DNA of 27,146 bases from CAZQKW01 sp964594075 (GCA_964594075.1 CAZQKW010000046.1:1-27146), one strand, 5' to 3'; positions 7,125-14,094 are shown, counted from the first letter of the stretch. The notes: generated by a model not told the origin, from the sequence alone. Numbers and translations are program-made.

Positions 7125-7850
7125 ATGAAAAACGTTTCGTCAACAGAGCTGCGAAAAAAAAGATTTCATAACGTGCTGAAAAATAATCCGCTGTTTGCCT
7201 GCCTTCCTGAAGAAGCGCTCAATGAAATGGAACACATAATAGTCCAGATGCCATTTTCGCGCAATCAGATTATCCTTACTGAACAGGACACGCCTCATTA
7301 TATGTATATTATTTTTTCCGGCGAGGTTAAAGTTGTCCATATCAGCGAAGACGGCGATGAACACATTCTCGCCATTCATAAAGCCGGCGATTATTTTGGT
7401 GAAATGGCGCTGCTGGATGGAAAAACCGAACCGGCAACAGTCATTGCCATGGCAGATGAAACATGGATTGGCTTTATTGCGAAGGCAGACTTTGAGCACT
7501 ATATTTTAAATAATCAAAAGATGCTGAAAGAAATTGTCAAGCTGCTGTGCCTGCGACTGCGCGAGGCATGGACAAAGCTTACCGTCATCAGATTTGGCAC
7601 TGCCGAGGATAAGGTTCGGGCTGTATTAACCTTAATGAGTACCCAGAGCGGCATTCAGGACCAACGCGGCGCTATAATACCTATGAGGCTCACGCATTCA
7701 GACATCGCGGACTACGCGCTTGTTTCCCGAGAAACGGTTTCCCGCATAATGAGCAAATTAAAGAAAAGCGAAAAGATAGAAGTGCTTGATAATAAATATA
7801 TCCTGCTTAAAAATTCATTTTTCAATACCAGCTCCATTTTAACCTCTTAA
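7125..7850 (+). CDS. Crp/Fnr-family transcriptional regulator
   Basis: A cyclic-nucleotide-binding-type beta-roll (about 25-140) contains GDYFGEMALLDGK, then a dimerisation helix (145-170) and a winged helix-turn-helix (about 185-235) with LTHSDIADYALVSRETVSRIM. In the phosphate-binding cassette the Arg-Ser that contacts cAMP in E. coli Crp is replaced by Glu-Pro (KTEPATV), so cAMP is an unlikely ligand. There is no N-terminal Cys cluster of the Fnr type. GAAGGGA at 7112-7118 supports the start. The 89-bp gap from the receiver-AraC gene allows either co-transcription or its own promoter. Target genes and effector are unknown. Confidence 0.88.
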   Translation: MKNVSSTELRKKRFHNVLKNNPLFACLPEEALNEMEHIIVQMPFSRNQIILTEQDTPHYMYIIFSGEVKVVHISEDGDEHILAIHKAGDYFGEMALLDGKTEPATVIAMADETWIGFIAKADFEHYILNNQKMLKEIVKLLCLRLREAWTKLTVIRFGTAEDKVRAVLTLMSTQSGIQDQRGAIIPMRLTHSDIADYALVSRETVSRIMSKLKKSEKIEVLDNKYILLKNSFFNTSSILTS

Positions 7851-7865
7851 AAAAACATTCCTATT

Positions 7866-7900
7866 GACCATTAACTGGTCCCCGTTGGTTTTTTATTTCT
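7866..7900 (+). terminator. Possible intrinsic terminator after the Crp/Fnr gene
   Basis: GACCA (7866-7870) pairs with TGGTC (7876-7880); an alternative overlapping stem AAC(T)GG with CCGTT (7873-7886) is followed almost at once by a T-rich run beginning with six T (7889-7894). Stems are short, so confidence is limited. Confidence 0.4.
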
Positions 7901-8213
7901 TTTCTGCATTACCGCCCTTACCACGTCCTTCAGCAAAACAAAGGATTCAGACGCACGTATATCGGCAAAACACAACGATACGCAATTTTTTGCACAAATT
8001 ACACTTTTTTGCACAAAAGTGTTCATAAATTGAAATAACGCGACTGTTAAAACGGGTAAAATATTTCTGCCACTGTGACCAAAAGCACTTTTTTTGTTGA
8101 CGAACAATAATGCGTGAAAGCCTTTATTAATAAGGAATTGAAAGATGTTGCGGCAAGGCGCAATTAAACCTTCGTGCCGGCTAAAAATCAGTTGCCCTGA
8201 CCAAGCAAAATTT
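7901..8213. other. Intergenic region with duplicated TTTTTTGCACAAA element
   Basis: No convincing gene. TTTTTTGCACAAA occurs at 7986-7998 and 8005-8017, 19 bp apart. The second copy is the centre of a perfect inverted repeat ACACTTTT-N6-AAAAGTGT (8001-8022). Together they look like a regulator-binding site about 280 bp upstream of fliA. The rest (8023-8213) shows no feature I can support. Confidence 0.4.
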
Positions 8214-8229
8214 TGGCATAAGAATTGAT
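8214..8229 (+). promoter_or_regulatory. Weak sigma-54-like site upstream of fliA
   Basis: TGGCATAAGAATTGAT keeps the GG (8215-8216), the 10-bp spacing and the G of the GC dinucleotide, but has A instead of C at the key -12 position. An alternative reading as a sigma-70 promoter is TTGGCA (8213-8218)-N16-CATATT. Listed because a sigma-54 activator is encoded nearby. Confidence 0.2.
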
Positions 8230-8300
8230 AAAAGCATATTCCGTATGAAAAAAAACTATGAAATATGGCCTAAAAAACAATTCAATGTAAGGGGTGAATA

Positions 8301-9059
8301 ATGAAAGCAGCCGTTGCCTACTTGCCATCTAAGAGAGCCAAAAGCTATTCTCAAAAAAGACAAGAACTGATCGTTAAATACACGCCGCTCATTAAATACA
8401 TTGCTAATCGAATTGCTATTCGTCTGCCATCGCATATAGATATTGAAGATATTGTTAATACCGGCGTGTTAGGGCTTATGGATGCCATTGAGAAATTTGA
8501 TCCCAAACGCGGGGTTAAATTTGAAACATATGCCGAGTTTCGGATTAAAGGGGCGATTCTGGATGAATTGAGGGCTATGGACTGGGTGCCCCGTTCGGTG
8601 CGCAAGATTGCAACCTGGCTGGAAACAACGGGTGCAGAACTGGAAAAAAAGCTCGGGCGTCCCGCGCATGACGAAGAGCTGGCAGCTGCGATGGATATTG
8701 AGGTTGATAAGCTGCACCATTTTTTAAGTCGGGCGGGAGGCATTTCGCTGCTCAGTCTTGAAATGGTGGTTAATAAAAATGACGGCAAGCGGCCGCTGAT
8801 TGACTTCCTTTCAGACAAAGATGATAAAAATCCGGTTGAATCCCTGAAACTGGAAGAAATGAGAGATATTGTTGCGGATTGCATAGAGCAGCTACCCGAA
8901 AAAGAAAAACTGGTCATTTCACTTTACTATTATGATGAACTGACCATGAAAGAAATCGGGAGTGTATTAAAACTCACCGAATCACGGGTATCCCAAATTC
9001 ATACAAAAGCAGTCTTGCGGCTGAGAGGAAAACTGAAACGAATTCTTGAAGAAAATTGA
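8301..9059 (+). CDS. fliA: RNA polymerase sigma factor FliA/WhiG family (sigma-28)
   Basis: Directs RNA polymerase to sigma-28 promoters, in most bacteria those of late flagellar and chemotaxis genes. Region 2 (about 18-95) shows YTPLIKYIANRIAIRLP, the DIEDIV-GVLGLMDAIEKFDP signature and RGVKFETYAEFRIKGAILDE; region 3 (about 95-150) has DWVPRSVRK and LGRPAHDEELA; region 4 (about 190-246) has LPEKEKLVISLYYYDELTMKEIG and the helix-turn-helix ending LTESRVSQIHTKA. Length 252 is typical. Ribosome site AAGGGG at 8289-8294. Followed at 25 bp by a histidine kinase and then flgM, an arrangement unlike flagellar operons, where fliA usually follows flhF/flhG. No flagellar structural gene lies in the window. 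Confidence 0.92.
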   Translation: MKAAVAYLPSKRAKSYSQKRQELIVKYTPLIKYIANRIAIRLPSHIDIEDIVNTGVLGLMDAIEKFDPKRGVKFETYAEFRIKGAILDELRAMDWVPRSVRKIATWLETTGAELEKKLGRPAHDEELAAAMDIEVDKLHHFLSRAGGISLLSLEMVVNKNDGKRPLIDFLSDKDDKNPVESLKLEEMRDIVADCIEQLPEKEKLVISLYYYDELTMKEIGSVLKLTESRVSQIHTKAVLRLRGKLKRILEEN

Positions 9060-9084
9060 TATGCTGCAGGGAAGGGATGGGTAA

Positions 9085-9858
9085 ATGGAACTATCGTGCG
9101 AGCAGAAGGATAACTTGCTGTTGATGGGAACACTCATTAAGGGTGTGGCGCATAATATCAACACCCCGCTTTCAGCGATTATGGGTTTATCAGAAATTCT
9201 TCAGTTCCGCATTCAAAAGCTCAAGAACAGCTACGGAAAACAGTTAAACGGAATTCAGGAAGAATTTGATAAAATTGAAAAAGATCTTTCAATCATTTTA
9301 CAAAATTCAGAACGCGTTTCTCATATTGTAAAAAATGCCGCGCAAAAGTGTATTAATGAACAAGCTTCGGCTCAACAGCCACTTAACCTGTCGGTTCTTT
9401 TAAAAGAAGAAATACATTTTTTGGAAGCCGATATGATGTTCAAACATCGCATAGAAAAAATTTTGCATCTTAGAGAAGATCTTCCTCCCATTAATGGCGT
9501 ATATTCTCATTTTTCTTATAGCTTTTATCATCTTCTTGAAAATAGTAAACGCGCCATGGAGTTGACAGAGCGCAAACAGCTTTCAGTTATTTCAGATTAT
9601 GACGGTAAAAATATCGTTATTAAAATTCACGACACGGGATGCGGAATAGATATGATGAAGAGCGAACGGATGATGAATTTTTTAAACGCACCTGCAGATC
9701 ATGCCGCTGCAGACATGAATGATTTTGGAGGAATTGCGGTTATAAAAAAGCTGTTGCAGCCCTATAATCCGGTGTATTGCATAACCAGTGAACCCGGCGA
9801 CACCACGGTAACGGTCCTGTTGCCATTAACCTCTACGCCTGCCAATACTTTATCGTAA
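9085..9858 (+). CDS. Soluble histidine kinase without sensor domain, between fliA and flgM
   Basis: A cytoplasmic protein of 257 residues with no membrane segment or PAS/GAF domain. A HisKA-like segment begins at residue 13 and carries H23 in GVAHNINTPLSAIMG, a variant of HExRTP in which Glu-x-Arg is replaced by Asn-Ile-Asn; such H-N-x-N-T-P boxes occur in a group of kinases. The two-helix dimerisation region ends near 90. The HATPase part has an N-box-like HLLENSKRAME (149-159), DTGCGI (183-188) and a weak ATP lid with DFGGIAVIKKLL (213-224). The start is 25 bp after fliA, so the two are probably co-transcribed. It may phosphorylate one of the nearby regulators or act on the sigma/anti-sigma pair; neither can be shown here. 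Confidence 0.8.
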   Translation: MELSCEQKDNLLLMGTLIKGVAHNINTPLSAIMGLSEILQFRIQKLKNSYGKQLNGIQEEFDKIEKDLSIILQNSERVSHIVKNAAQKCINEQASAQQPLNLSVLLKEEIHFLEADMMFKHRIEKILHLREDLPPINGVYSHFSYSFYHLLENSKRAMELTERKQLSVISDYDGKNIVIKIHDTGCGIDMMKSERMMNFLNAPADHAAADMNDFGGIAVIKKLLQPYNPVYCITSEPGDTTVTVLLPLTSTPANTLS

Positions 9859-9932
9859 CTCTCTTTTTTTAGCGATATTTTACGAATATTTTATTGGAAC
9901 CGTAATAAATACAGCACATTAAATAATAGAAT

Positions 9933-9960
9933 TAAAGTTTTAATTGTGCTTTAACGATAC
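9933..9960 (+). promoter_or_regulatory. Candidate sigma-28 promoter of flgM
   Basis: TAAAGTTT (9933-9940) is an exact match to the FliA -35 consensus. After 12 bp comes AACGATAC (9953-9960), which shares the CGATA core with GCCGATAA (5 of 8). The spacer is 1 bp longer than the usual 11. An initiation site about 7 bp downstream would leave a short leader before the ATG at 10003. This would place flgM under its own target sigma factor, as in enterobacteria. Confidence 0.45.
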
Positions 9961-9998
9961 GTGTAGTAAGATTTTAACAGGTAAAATGTATCGTAAAG
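9949..9998. repeat. Interrupted inverted repeat overlapping the flgM promoter
   Basis: CTTTAACGATAC (9949-9960) and GTATCGTAAAG (9988-9998) are complementary apart from one missing T; the spacing is 27 bp. The left arm covers the candidate -10 element and the right arm ends 4 bp before the flgM ATG, where no good ribosome site is visible. It could be an operator or could fold in the transcript. Confidence 0.35.
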
Positions 9999-10002
9999 TA
10001 CA

Positions 10003-10287
10003 ATGCCAAAAAAAACATTACCCCCCAAATTAAAAACCCGTCCATCCTTAAAAAAAATTACTCACATTAAACGACACGTTATTTTTCACAATAATATCAA
10101 GCAGCATGAAATAGCGATGATAAAAAAAATTCTTGAACAGACCCCCGACATGAGGGAAGACAAAGTGAAGGCGATCAAGAAGGCAATCAGCACCGGAACC
10201 TATAGGGTCAACACAAAGACTATTGCAGAGCGCATGATTAAAGAATCGCTGTTTGATCTTTACGTGCAGATTGCAAACAGACGGTAG
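10003..10287 (+). CDS. flgM: FlgM-family anti-sigma-28 factor
   Basis: A small basic protein of 94 residues. The C-terminal half fits the FlgM sigma-binding region: REDKVKAIKKAISTGTY (about 51-67), then RVNTKTIAERMIKESLFDL (about 68-86), matching the family pattern R-x-(D/E)-K-V-x-x-(I/L)-x-x-x-I-x-x-G-x-Y-x-(V)-(N/D)-x-x-x-I-A-x-x-(M/L). The N-terminal half is Lys/Pro-rich and probably disordered, as in other FlgM proteins. FlgM binds sigma-28 and blocks its polymerase binding; in flagellated bacteria it is relieved by export through the hook-basal body. Its position two genes after fliA supports the call. It ends only 4 bp before the stop of the convergent amrS gene. Confidence 0.8.
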   Translation: MPKKTLPPKLKTRPSLKKITHIKRHVIFHNNIKQHEIAMIKKILEQTPDMREDKVKAIKKAISTGTYRVNTKTIAERMIKESLFDLYVQIANRR

Positions 10288-10291
10288 GAGC

Positions 10292-11302
10292 TTACCCCCA
10301 CACCCCATCTATATTAGCCTGGCACTTCGGGCACTGCGTATCTTTTATATTGTTACTCAGAATACTAAATCCATATCGTTCTATCAGCAGTGCGCCGCAG
10401 GCATAGCAATAGGTATTTTCTCCCTGTTCTCCCGGAACATTGCCCACATAGACATAACGAAGTCCTGCCCGCCTGCCAATATCGCGTGCCCGCATCAGTG
10501 TGGATACAGGGGTGCGCGGCTGATCGGTAAGGTTATACGTTGGATGAAAGGCGGTAATGTGCCACGGTATTTCTACCCCCAGCGATTTAATAAAGACGGC
10601 AATCTGTTCAAGTTCCTGAACACTATCATTGTGGGTAGGGATAATAAGCGTTGTAATCTCAATCCAAATATTGAGTTCACGATACAGTTTAATCGCATCA
10701 AGCACCGGTTGTAATTTAGCGCCGCAGATTTTTTTGTAGAATCCCTCGGCAAATGATTTTAAATCAATATTGGCTGCATCAAGATAGGGGCTTATTTCGC
10801 GCAGTGGTCCCTCGGTTATGTAGCCATTTGTTACAAAAACATTTTTTAACCCTTCGGCAGCTGCTCGTTTTGCCGTATCCAAGGCGTATTCATAAAATAT
10901 GGTTGGCTCAGTATAGGTATATGAAATACTTGTGCAGCCGTTGTTTTTTGCCAATGATACAATGTCTTCGGGAGAACGGTTCTTACCCACAATAACGTCG
11001 CGGTTGCGGGGCATTTGAGAAATATCATAATTTTGGCAATGTAAACATCTGAAGTTGCAGCCGGCAGTCGCAAATGAAAACGATTTTGAACCCGGCAGAA
11101 AATTAAAAAGCGGTTTTTTTTCTATGGGATCTATATGTTCTGCGATGGTATGACCATACACGAGGGTACAAAGTATGCCACCTCGGTTTTCCCGCACACC
11201 GCAGATGCCTCGTTTGCCTCGCGCAATGACGCAATGGTGGGAGCACAAATGGCATTGAACTGCTTGCTTATCAAGCTTTTCATAAAAAAGCGCTTCCTTC
11301 AT
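10292..11302 (-). CDS. amrS: AmrS-type radical SAM protein (AmmeMemoRadiSam system family)
   Basis: A radical SAM enzyme binding a [4Fe-4S] cluster through C82, C86 and C89 (CNFRCLHC), preceded by the family-specific N-terminal Cys-rich part (CHLCSHHC, GICGVRENRGG) and followed by a Cys-rich tail (CYACG ... CPKC) that probably binds metal. The phrases HIDPIEKKPLFNF and YTYTEPTIFYEY are characteristic of the family. Length 336 is usual. The reaction is not firmly established; the name derives from co-occurrence with AMMECR1- and Memo-domain proteins, neither of which is seen here. AAGGAG, 10 nt upstream, supports the ATG. It lies 53 bp downstream of the rlmD-like gene on the same strand, so the two are likely one transcript. 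Confidence 0.88.
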   Translation of the reverse strand: MKEALFYEKLDKQAVQCHLCSHHCVIARGKRGICGVRENRGGILCTLVYGHTIAEHIDPIEKKPLFNFLPGSKSFSFATAGCNFRCLHCQNYDISQMPRNRDVIVGKNRSPEDIVSLAKNNGCTSISYTYTEPTIFYEYALDTAKRAAAEGLKNVFVTNGYITEGPLREISPYLDAANIDLKSFAEGFYKKICGAKLQPVLDAIKLYRELNIWIEITTLIIPTHNDSVQELEQIAVFIKSLGVEIPWHITAFHPTYNLTDQPRTPVSTLMRARDIGRRAGLRYVYVGNVPGEQGENTYCYACGALLIERYGFSILSNNIKDTQCPKCQANIDGVWG

Positions 11303-11355
11303 AGACCAGTTCTCCTTCCCCCATCAAGCATAATGCAAGCCTATTGATAATTCAA

Positions 11356-12690
11356 TCACGATTTTACCAGCTTGATAACTGTTTCAATATGATATGTTTG
11401 GGGGAACATATCAACGGGCTGAATTACTTCTATGCGGTAACCATGCTGTAAAAGCCGTTTAAGATCGCGGGCGAGCGTAGCAGGATGACAGGAAATATAT
11501 ACAATCAGATGCGGTTTAATGCGGGCAACTTCATCAATGACTTTATGCCCGCAACCCTGTCGGGAAGGATTGAGCAGAATGCTGTAAAATTCATGGGTTA
11601 AAAACTGACGCATTCGTTGCTGCACGTCATCGCAAAAAAATGTGCAGTGCGTTATACCGTTGTATTGGGCATTATAGCGAGCCTCTGCGATAGCGTGACT
11701 GTTAGCATCTATCCCTACAACATCCGAACCCTGTTGCGCACAAAACAAACTGAAATTACCGCAGCCGCAATAGAGATCAAGTATCGGTTTTTTAAAAGCG
11801 GGGCTGAGAAGATCGAGAACCAGGTTAATCAAACAAACATTTTGTTCACCATTAATTTGATAGAAAGTAAAAGGGGTTCTTATGAACGTGATGCCCTTAA
11901 TAATCTCTGAAAGCACTAAAGAAGATGATGCGCATGAAAATGGCGCTGATGCGGCGCGGGCAAAGGGTTCAAAAATTGTGTGGGCTTTAATTACTGAGCC
12001 CTTTTGCGCTGCGATTAACACCTGTTCTGATTTGGTGCTCTGCATGATGCAGAGGTCTGTAGCGTTTGCAAATACTTCTGGCTGTTCTTTTAAAACACGC
12101 CAGCAGTGAGCCAGCGCCTGATTGAGCGCAGGCGCAAGAAGCCGGCAGTTGTTTACTGCTATAATCTCATGAGTACGGCGCCGGTAAAAGCCTATACGGA
12201 TGGAGGGCGAAGTTGATATTTTTAGATTGGCTCGTGTCCGGTAATGAAAAACCGAAGGCGAGGGGAGCGGAAACTGGACCGGCGGATCCTCAATGCCCGC
12301 AATTCGTTTCAAACAATCATGAACAATTTCTGCTTTCAGTTGTAATTGATGACTATATTCAATATGTTGAAAGTGGCAGCCGCCGCATTCCCCCACATAT
12401 AAACATGGTGGCGTTATACGATGAGGCGATGGTTGCACAATTTCACAGCAGGAAGCTTCGAGGTAGTGCTTTTTAATTTCTACAATACGGGCGCGAACTA
12501 TTTCGTAAGCTATGACATCATTAATAAAACATGCCATGCTGCCTATATGGGAAAGACCTTGTCCACCGACAAGAAGTTTTTCAATATGCAAGTCCACGGT
12601 TTTATCGTCTGCTGCTGTGCTTGTTTTGGGTTTGGTTTTTTTCATGTTTATTATCCGGTCCAGTGCAACTAATTTCTTTATGTTTAACAT
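11356..12690 (-). CDS. rlmD: 23S rRNA (uracil-5-)-methyltransferase, RlmD/TrmA family
   Basis: SAM-dependent m5U methyltransferase of RNA. A TRAM domain occupies about 31-85. Four cysteines for a [4Fe-4S] cluster are present: C96, C102, C105 and C182. The Rossmann fold has ILDLYCGCGNFSL (303-315) and the FYQIN motif (277-281). The catalytic Cys is C401 in ISCHPATLARDL, where the family usually has SCNP, and the usual DPPR motif reads NPSR (374-377). These substitutions are unusual but both key Cys and Arg remain. The start is uncertain: the ATG at 12690 has no ribosome site, and the ATG at 12645 (residue 16) would also include the whole TRAM domain. RlmC and RlmCD are alternatives to RlmD. 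Confidence 0.82.
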   Translation of the reverse strand: MLNIKKLVALDRIINMKKTKPKTSTAADDKTVDLHIEKLLVGGQGLSHIGSMACFINDVIAYEIVRARIVEIKKHYLEASCCEIVQPSPHRITPPCLYVGECGGCHFQHIEYSHQLQLKAEIVHDCLKRIAGIEDPPVQFPLPSPSVFHYRTRANLKISTSPSIRIGFYRRRTHEIIAVNNCRLLAPALNQALAHCWRVLKEQPEVFANATDLCIMQSTKSEQVLIAAQKGSVIKAHTIFEPFARAASAPFSCASSSLVLSEIIKGITFIRTPFTFYQINGEQNVCLINLVLDLLSPAFKKPILDLYCGCGNFSLFCAQQGSDVVGIDANSHAIAEARYNAQYNGITHCTFFCDDVQQRMRQFLTHEFYSILLNPSRQGCGHKVIDEVARIKPHLIVYISCHPATLARDLKRLLQHGYRIEVIQPVDMFPQTYHIETVIKLVKS

Positions 12691-12809
12691 TTTGGGACGC
12701 GTTTTAAAACATTATCCCTTGAAGGTTTCAGGCTTATGCGGTAATATAATAAAAAAAATTGGGTATAGTGGATAGAATAGCACCCGCGAGAAAGGAGATT
12801 TTCCATAAT
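12691..12809. promoter_or_regulatory. Divergent promoter region rlmD / moaD-like operon
   Basis: Contains a TATAAT hexamer at 12745-12750 on the plus strand without a clear -35 element at the normal distance (TTGAAG at 12719-12724 is 20 bp away). A palindrome GTTTTAAAAC (12701-12710) lies 10 bp before the rlmD start. Nothing else can be supported. Confidence 0.25.
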
Positions 12810-13049
12810 ATGAAGATTAAACTTAAATTATTTGCCACTTTCAGGGAATTTCTACCTGAAAAGAATGACGGCCATTCAAGCGAGCTGGAACTGAATCCGG
12901 GAACACGCGTTGAAAATGTTATTGATACGCTTCATCTGCCAAAAGATATTCCCAAAATTATTCTCATCAATGGTATACAAAAAACATCTGAAGAAATCCT
13001 GCAGGACGGTGATACGTTGAGCATATTCCCCCCCATTGCGGGCGGATAA
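12810..13049 (+). CDS. MoaD/ThiS-family sulfur carrier protein
   Basis: A beta-grasp, ubiquitin-like protein of 79 residues ending in the diagnostic GG (PPIAGG), whose terminal Gly is normally adenylated by an E1-like enzyme and turned into a thiocarboxylate as sulfur donor. MKIKLKLFATFREFLPEK at the N-terminus and the DGDTLSIFPPIAGG end match MoaD-like proteins of anaerobes better than ThiS. I chose the ATG at 12810, after AAAGGAG (12791-12797), rather than an in-frame upstream GTG-type start whose extra residues do not belong to the fold. No MoaB, MoaE or MoeB gene is near; it heads an operon with the LpdD-like gene and ubiX. The substrate pathway (molybdopterin, tungstopterin or other) is unknown. 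Confidence 0.85.
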   Translation: MKIKLKLFATFREFLPEKNDGHSSELELNPGTRVENVIDTLHLPKDIPKIILINGIQKTSEEILQDGDTLSIFPPIAGG

Positions 13050-13099
13050 CCAAAAGAGAAAAACAATGATCTGGTAAATACTCTCAATAAGGAAATGTA

Positions 13100-13504
13100 G
13101 TGGCTAAATGCATTAAGCGGCATCCTGTCATTGTGGTATCTGCAGGACGCGGTAAATTTCGGATAATGGCGGACGCACGTTTTATCGGCGATGATATCCT
13201 GGTTTCTGTGTGGGGTGGCACGAAACCTCATATCGGCTCGGTTGCGGTAGCACAACATCGACCCAGCCTTCAAGATCCGCACCGCTCAAGCGCAACCTCT
13301 TCAATTATAAATTATCTCGGACATAAAGATGACGTCGTCGCAAAATTATTTGCAGAAAAAATAGCATCAACCATGAATCGCCGCTGCATAACGACGGCAG
13401 GGATTCATATAGATAAAGCGGACGATGATGATCTGTCGCTGATACTTAAAAACTGCGATGCACTCTGTTCTCTCATGGTAACTATTCTAAAGAGAAAGAA
13501 ATGA
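13100..13504 (+). CDS. LpdD-like protein (putative prenyl-FMN-related accessory protein)
   Basis: 134 residues. I recognise the pattern of a small family found beside UbiX/UbiD genes, of which LpdD of the Lactobacillus gallate decarboxylase locus is the named member: GGTKPHIGSVAVAQHRPSL (about 39-57), SATSSIINYLGHKDD (about 65-79) and TTAGIHIDKADDDDL (about 98-112). The family has been proposed to help handle the prenylated flavin cofactor, though its activity is not well defined. GTG start with AAGGA 6 nt upstream. Its stop overlaps the ubiX start by 4 bp (ATGA), a tight coupling that supports a link to prenyl-FMN. The family call is from memory, without a search. Confidence 0.6.
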   Translation: MAKCIKRHPVIVVSAGRGKFRIMADARFIGDDILVSVWGGTKPHIGSVAVAQHRPSLQDPHRSSATSSIINYLGHKDDVVAKLFAEKIASTMNRRCITTAGIHIDKADDDDLSLILKNCDALCSLMVTILKRKK

Positions 13505-14094
13505 AAAAGCGGCGTGTCATTGTGGGGATAACCGGTGCGAGTGGCGCAGTGTATGGAATGGCATTGCTTGCTGCACTCAAATCAACGGGCACGGTAGAAA
13601 CACATCTGGTTATGAGCGAGGCGGGAAAGGATCTGCTGCGCTTAGAATTGGGTGCCGGTTCTGTAAAAAAAGCCCAAGAATTGGCTGACAAGATATACGA
13701 TAATAATGACCTTGCGGCCCCCATATCGAGCGGATCATTTATAACAGAGGGCATGGTGATCGCTCCCTGCAGTGCAAAAACATTGTCGGCTGTTGCCCAT
13801 GCCTATGGTGACACCCTCATGCATCGCGCTGCTGACGTGGTTCTGAAGGAGCGCCGAAAGCTTTTGTTGCTGTTTCGCGAGACGCCTTTCCATTTGATGC
13901 ACATTGAAAACATGGCTCTTGTAACCCGCATGGGAGCTATTGTTTTGCCGCCCATACCTGCATTCTATCATAAACCTGCCAGCATTGAGGATCTTGTTAA
14001 TCATAGCATAGGCAAAGTCCTCGATCTGTTGTCCCTGGAACATGCATTGTTCCGGCGCTGGGGTTCTGGTGGGCGGGATTCGGTGAAATCATAA
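13501..14094 (+). CDS. ubiX: UbiX-family flavin prenyltransferase
   Basis: Joins dimethylallyl phosphate (or pyrophosphate) to FMN to form prenylated FMN, the cofactor of UbiD-type decarboxylases. Conserved elements: IVGITGASGAVYGMALL at the N-terminus, ETHLVMS, ISSGSFITEGMVIAPCSAKTLS, RAADVVLKERRKLLLLFRE-TP and LPPIPAFYHKP. These align well with E. coli UbiX, and the 197-residue length is normal. The Glu of KERR and the Arg of RETP, important for catalysis and phosphate binding, are present. No UbiD is in the window; the decarboxylase served may belong to quinone synthesis or to aromatic acid breakdown. Convergent with ctpA. Confidence 0.93.
   Translation: MKKRRVIVGITGASGAVYGMALLAALKSTGTVETHLVMSEAGKDLLRLELGAGSVKKAQELADKIYDNNDLAAPISSGSFITEGMVIAPCSAKTLSAVAHAYGDTLMHRAADVVLKERRKLLLLFRETPFHLMHIENMALVTRMGAIVLPPIPAFYHKPASIEDLVNHSIGKVLDLLSLEHALFRRWGSGGRDSVKS

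Noticed and set aside
7871..8107. 78-residue minus-strand ORF downstream of the Crp/Fnr gene
   Set aside because: Non-ATG (TTG) start, no ribosome site, no recognisable family; the region instead shows repeats.
12759..12809. N-terminal extension of the MoaD-like protein
   Set aside because: The ribosome site at 12791-12797 lies inside it, and the added residues precede the beta-grasp fold.
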